5,845 bases of DNA from JANRKT01 sp033763355 (GTDB lineage Bacteria > Bacteroidota > Bacteroidia > Chitinophagales > Chitinophagaceae), in the NCBI GenBank assembly GCA_033763355.1, contig JANRKT010000118.1, forward strand, positions 1 through 5,845, given 5' to 3'. Position numbers and translations under genes: made by a program. Of the stretch, positions 4,934 to 5,845 are shown in pieces. The notes beneath the pieces are model-generated. The model did not search any database. It had not been told where the DNA came from and saw only the letters and a program-made list of their open reading frames with translations. The number at the start of each line of letters is the position of its first letter. The stretch's first letter is position 1.

Positions 4934-5845
4934 TTAATATGACATAAATAAATCAGTAATTACAAATGCAGCAAAAACGATGCTTGCAATGCCGTTGGCT
5001 GTCATAAACGCAAGGTTTACGCGGCTGAGGTCGGTTGGTTTTACAACAGTGTGCTGGTAAACAAGCATACCAATAAAAATGATTGCCCCGATCCAGTACC
5101 ACCATCCAAAACCACCATAAATACCTGCCGTAATAACCATAGCAGCGGCAAGTACATGCAGCAGTTCAGAAACACGCAATGCCTTTTTCTTCCCCAGTGC
5201 AGCGGGAATGGAATACAATTTATTGGCTTTGTCAAACTCTTCATCCTGCAGTGCATAAATAATATCAAAGCCGCTTACCCAGAAAATTACCGTTAATGAA
5301 AATAAAACGGGTAATAGAGCAAATTTTCCTGTTACAGCAAGATAAGCGCCAATGGGCGCAAGCGATAAACCCAAACCGAGTATTAAATGACAAAGCGGGG
5401 TGAAACGCTTGGTATAACTGTAGCCCAGCACCACAAACAATGCAACAGGCGCCAGGTAAAAGCAAAGTTTATTGATAAAGAAACAACATGTAAGAAATAG
5501 CAAACAGGAAACGATTGTAAACAGCAAAGCGCTGTTGGCCGAAATGATGCCTGCCGGGATTTCCCTGATGGCTGTTCTTGGGTTTTTGGCGTCAAAACTC
5601 CTGTCGAGATAACGGTTAAATGCCATGGCTGCACTGCGGGCAAAGACCATGCAGAGGATAACTAGGATGAGCTTAGGTAATAAAATGAGCAAGTTAATTT
5701 TCCTAACCACACCTAAAGAAGTCTCTTTCCGTGAAAAGCCTTCCACCATTTGAGTTATGTCTCTCTCATTAAATGAATAGTTTATTGCTAAAAAAAAACC
5801 AATCATTGCGAATGGCATTGCAAAAATGGTGTGGGAGAACTTTAT
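4934..5845 (-). CDS. UbiA-family polyprenyltransferase (quinone biosynthesis), N-terminus cut by window edge
   Basis: This integral membrane enzyme joins a polyprenyl chain to an aromatic quinone precursor. The open frame runs to the window edge: before the first in-window ATG (5818) it continues IKFSHTIFA, the typical family N-terminus, so the true start lies beyond 5845. Counting from that ATG (294 residues follow), the first Mg-diphosphate motif is NRYLDRSFD (68-76; N68, D72, D76) and the second is DEEFD (192-196). These are separated and followed by about seven to eight hydrophobic helices, with CMVFARSAAMAFNRYLD highly typical. Residues about 14-45 (SFNERDITQMVEGFSRKE onward) form a polar loop that looks longer than usual between helices 1 and 2. 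The family member often named UbiA in Bacteroidota is the TIGR01475 type related to MqnP. Since this group mostly makes menaquinone, an MqnP-like role in the futalosine route is as plausible as 4-hydroxybenzoate prenylation. It is probably first of the in-window minus-strand cluster. Confidence 0.92.
   Translation of the reverse strand: MKFSHTIFAMPFAMIGFFLAINYSFNERDITQMVEGFSRKETSLGVVRKINLLILLPKLILVILCMVFARSAAMAFNRYLDRSFDAKNPRTAIREIPAGIISANSALLFTIVSCLLFLTCCFFINKLCFYLAPVALFVVLGYSYTKRFTPLCHLILGLGLSLAPIGAYLAVTGKFALLPVLFSLTVIFWVSGFDIIYALQDEEFDKANKLYSIPAALGKKKALRVSELLHVLAAAMVITAGIYGGFGWWYWIGAIIFIGMLVYQHTVVKPTDLSRVNLAFMTANGIASIVFAAFVITDLFMSY

Noticed and set aside
5041..5643. Alternative open frames within the UbiA-family gene on both strands
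   Set aside because: They overlap a continuous UbiA frame with intact motifs; the products lack family features.

Overview
The window looks like a chromosomal segment of a Bacteroidota bacterium, probably close to Chitinophagaceae. This rests on the style of the conserved proteins (RluD-type pseudouridine synthase, UbiA-family prenyltransferase, RuvX, peptide deformylase), a TAnnTTTG-type -7 promoter motif, and GC-rich palindromic repeats of the kind scattered through such genomes. The placement is inference from remembered family features; no search was run.

Layout. At the left edge, on the plus strand, is the C-terminal end of an RluD-family rRNA pseudouridine synthase (2-208). Everything else reads on the minus strand. 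At the right edge is a UbiA-family polyprenyltransferase without its extreme N-terminus (4934-5845). It is followed in transcriptional order by ruvX/yqgF (4457-4876), def (3792-4370) and a secreted protein of unknown function (2822-3784), which starts 7 nt after def. These four look like an ordinary housekeeping cluster, probably read together at least in part.

Between this cluster and the convergent rluD end lies accessory DNA (about 209-2821) that is visibly richer in A/T. Its main gene (495-2744) encodes a ~749-aa AAA_13-type ABC ATPase. It has a Rad50-like coiled coil, a CxxC zinc-hook motif, and a C-terminal RxxxE...HxHxH region resembling the anticodon-nuclease domain of PrrC/RloC. The best reading is a stand-alone RloC-like phage-defence ATPase/tRNase, with no restriction-modification genes in view. 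Directly after its stop codon is a start-less coding remnant (294-485) that resembles the winged-helix C-terminus of a Fic- or AlbA_2-type protein and carries a 20-bp tandem duplication. On the other side, the 71-77 bp gap to the secreted-protein gene holds a short direct repeat that could be a mobile-element scar.

The ubiA-ruvX-def part carries three copies of a short palindromic repeat (core CCCCTTYAGGGG plus a trailing AGGGG). All three sit at gene boundaries: one abuts the ruvX start, one forms the ruvX 3' end including its stop codon, and one sits just ahead of the def start. Together the window shows a housekeeping locus next to an acquired defence-type gene. The defence role is inference from domain architecture.
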